Both the position numbers and the translations under genes were made by a program. Under the pieces are notes generated by a model, which saw only the letters and a program-made list of their open reading frames with translations, had not been told where the DNA came from and searched no databases. Shown one piece after another: positions 8,491-8,584 of a stretch of 8,584 nucleotides of DNA (the stretch's first letter is position 1; each line of letters starts with the position of its first letter). Origin of the DNA: Ancylobacter novellus (GTDB lineage: Bacteria > Pseudomonadota > Alphaproteobacteria > Rhizobiales > Xanthobacteraceae). The stretch is from positions 1-8,584 of the forward strand of contig QFQD01000101.1 in the NCBI GenBank assembly GCA_003241485.1, written 5' to 3'.

Positions 8491-8584
8491 GGCTGTGTGA
8501 AAACCCCTGATTATGCTAAGTTTAGGCACTGCTTCGGAGGTGCCAGATGGGACGTTTTGTCGAGGCTGCCGACCGTCATCAGGC
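8491..8584 (+). mobile_element. Left end of an IS1182-like insertion sequence (cut by window edge)
   Basis: The sequence from about 8491 (GGCTGTGTGAAAACCCC) resembles terminal inverted repeats I associate with IS1182-family elements. It is followed by a short AT-richer leader and, 56 bases later, by a transposase start. Base composition changes abruptly compared with the DNA to its left. The exact outer boundary is uncertain by a few bases (8489-8491), and neither the other end nor a target duplication can be seen. Family assignment depends on this partial end plus the twelve-codon protein start. Confidence 0.6.
8547..8584 (+). CDS. IS1182-family transposase, first 12 codons (cut by window edge)
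   Basis: An ATG at 8547 is preceded by GGAGG (8536-8540) at ideal six-base spacing, and the frame reads MGRFVEAADRHQ to the end of the window. This opening matches my memory of IS1182-family DDE transposases, which commonly begin M(G/A)RFVE..DR.Q. Only twelve residues are visible, so the catalytic core cannot be inspected and it is unknown whether the gene is intact. It is transcribed away from frmA. Confidence 0.6.
   Translation, partial: MGRFVEAADRHQ

Overview
The window looks like a chromosomal piece of a high-GC alphaproteobacterium of the Rhizobiales/Hyphomicrobiales. The GC-rich codon use, the glycerol ABC-transporter operon of rhizobial type and a glutathione-dependent formaldehyde pair all point that way. 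A Xanthobacteraceae-like host (Xanthobacter, Ancylobacter, Starkeya) is my guess from general resemblance, not from a search. All complete genes lie on the minus strand; only a cut-off insertion-sequence gene at the right edge is on the plus strand.

Right to left, in the direction of transcription: (1) At 8491-8584 is what looks like the left end of an IS1182-like element, with a terminal-repeat-like sequence, a ribosome binding site and the first 12 codons of a transposase, reading away from the neighbouring genes. (2) At 8404-6429 is a two-gene unit for glutathione-dependent formaldehyde oxidation: class III alcohol dehydrogenase / S-(hydroxymethyl)glutathione dehydrogenase (frmA), then S-formylglutathione hydrolase (fghA), joined by a one-base stop/start overlap. 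(3) At 6428-6060 is a gap of about 370 bases. It holds GC-rich hairpins just after fghA and, nearer glpD, an AT-richer promoter/operator region with five TCGTT-type half-sites and a 7-bp inverted repeat. (4) From 6059 to the left edge runs the glycerol operon glpD-glpS-glpT-glpP-glpQ-glpU-glpV, with overlapping or nearly abutting genes; glpV is cut off by the window edge.

How they work together: GlpV (periplasmic binding protein), GlpP and GlpQ (permeases), GlpS and GlpT (two different ATPases) and the small membrane protein GlpU would form an active glycerol importer. This differs from the GlpF facilitator used by enteric bacteria. Glycerol kinase (glpK) is not in the window and must lie elsewhere, possibly beyond glpV. 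GlpD oxidises the resulting glycerol 3-phosphate to dihydroxyacetone phosphate. The repressor gene glpR is also absent, although the half-sites before glpD suit a DeoR-family regulator.

The most interesting signal is in the ATPase pair. GlpT has lost the LSGGQ signature, while GlpS keeps it but lacks the switch histidine. Assembled head to tail, they should give one normal and one degenerate ATP site, an asymmetry better known from heterodimeric exporters than from sugar-type importers. I found no CRISPR array, tRNA, rRNA or phage gene.
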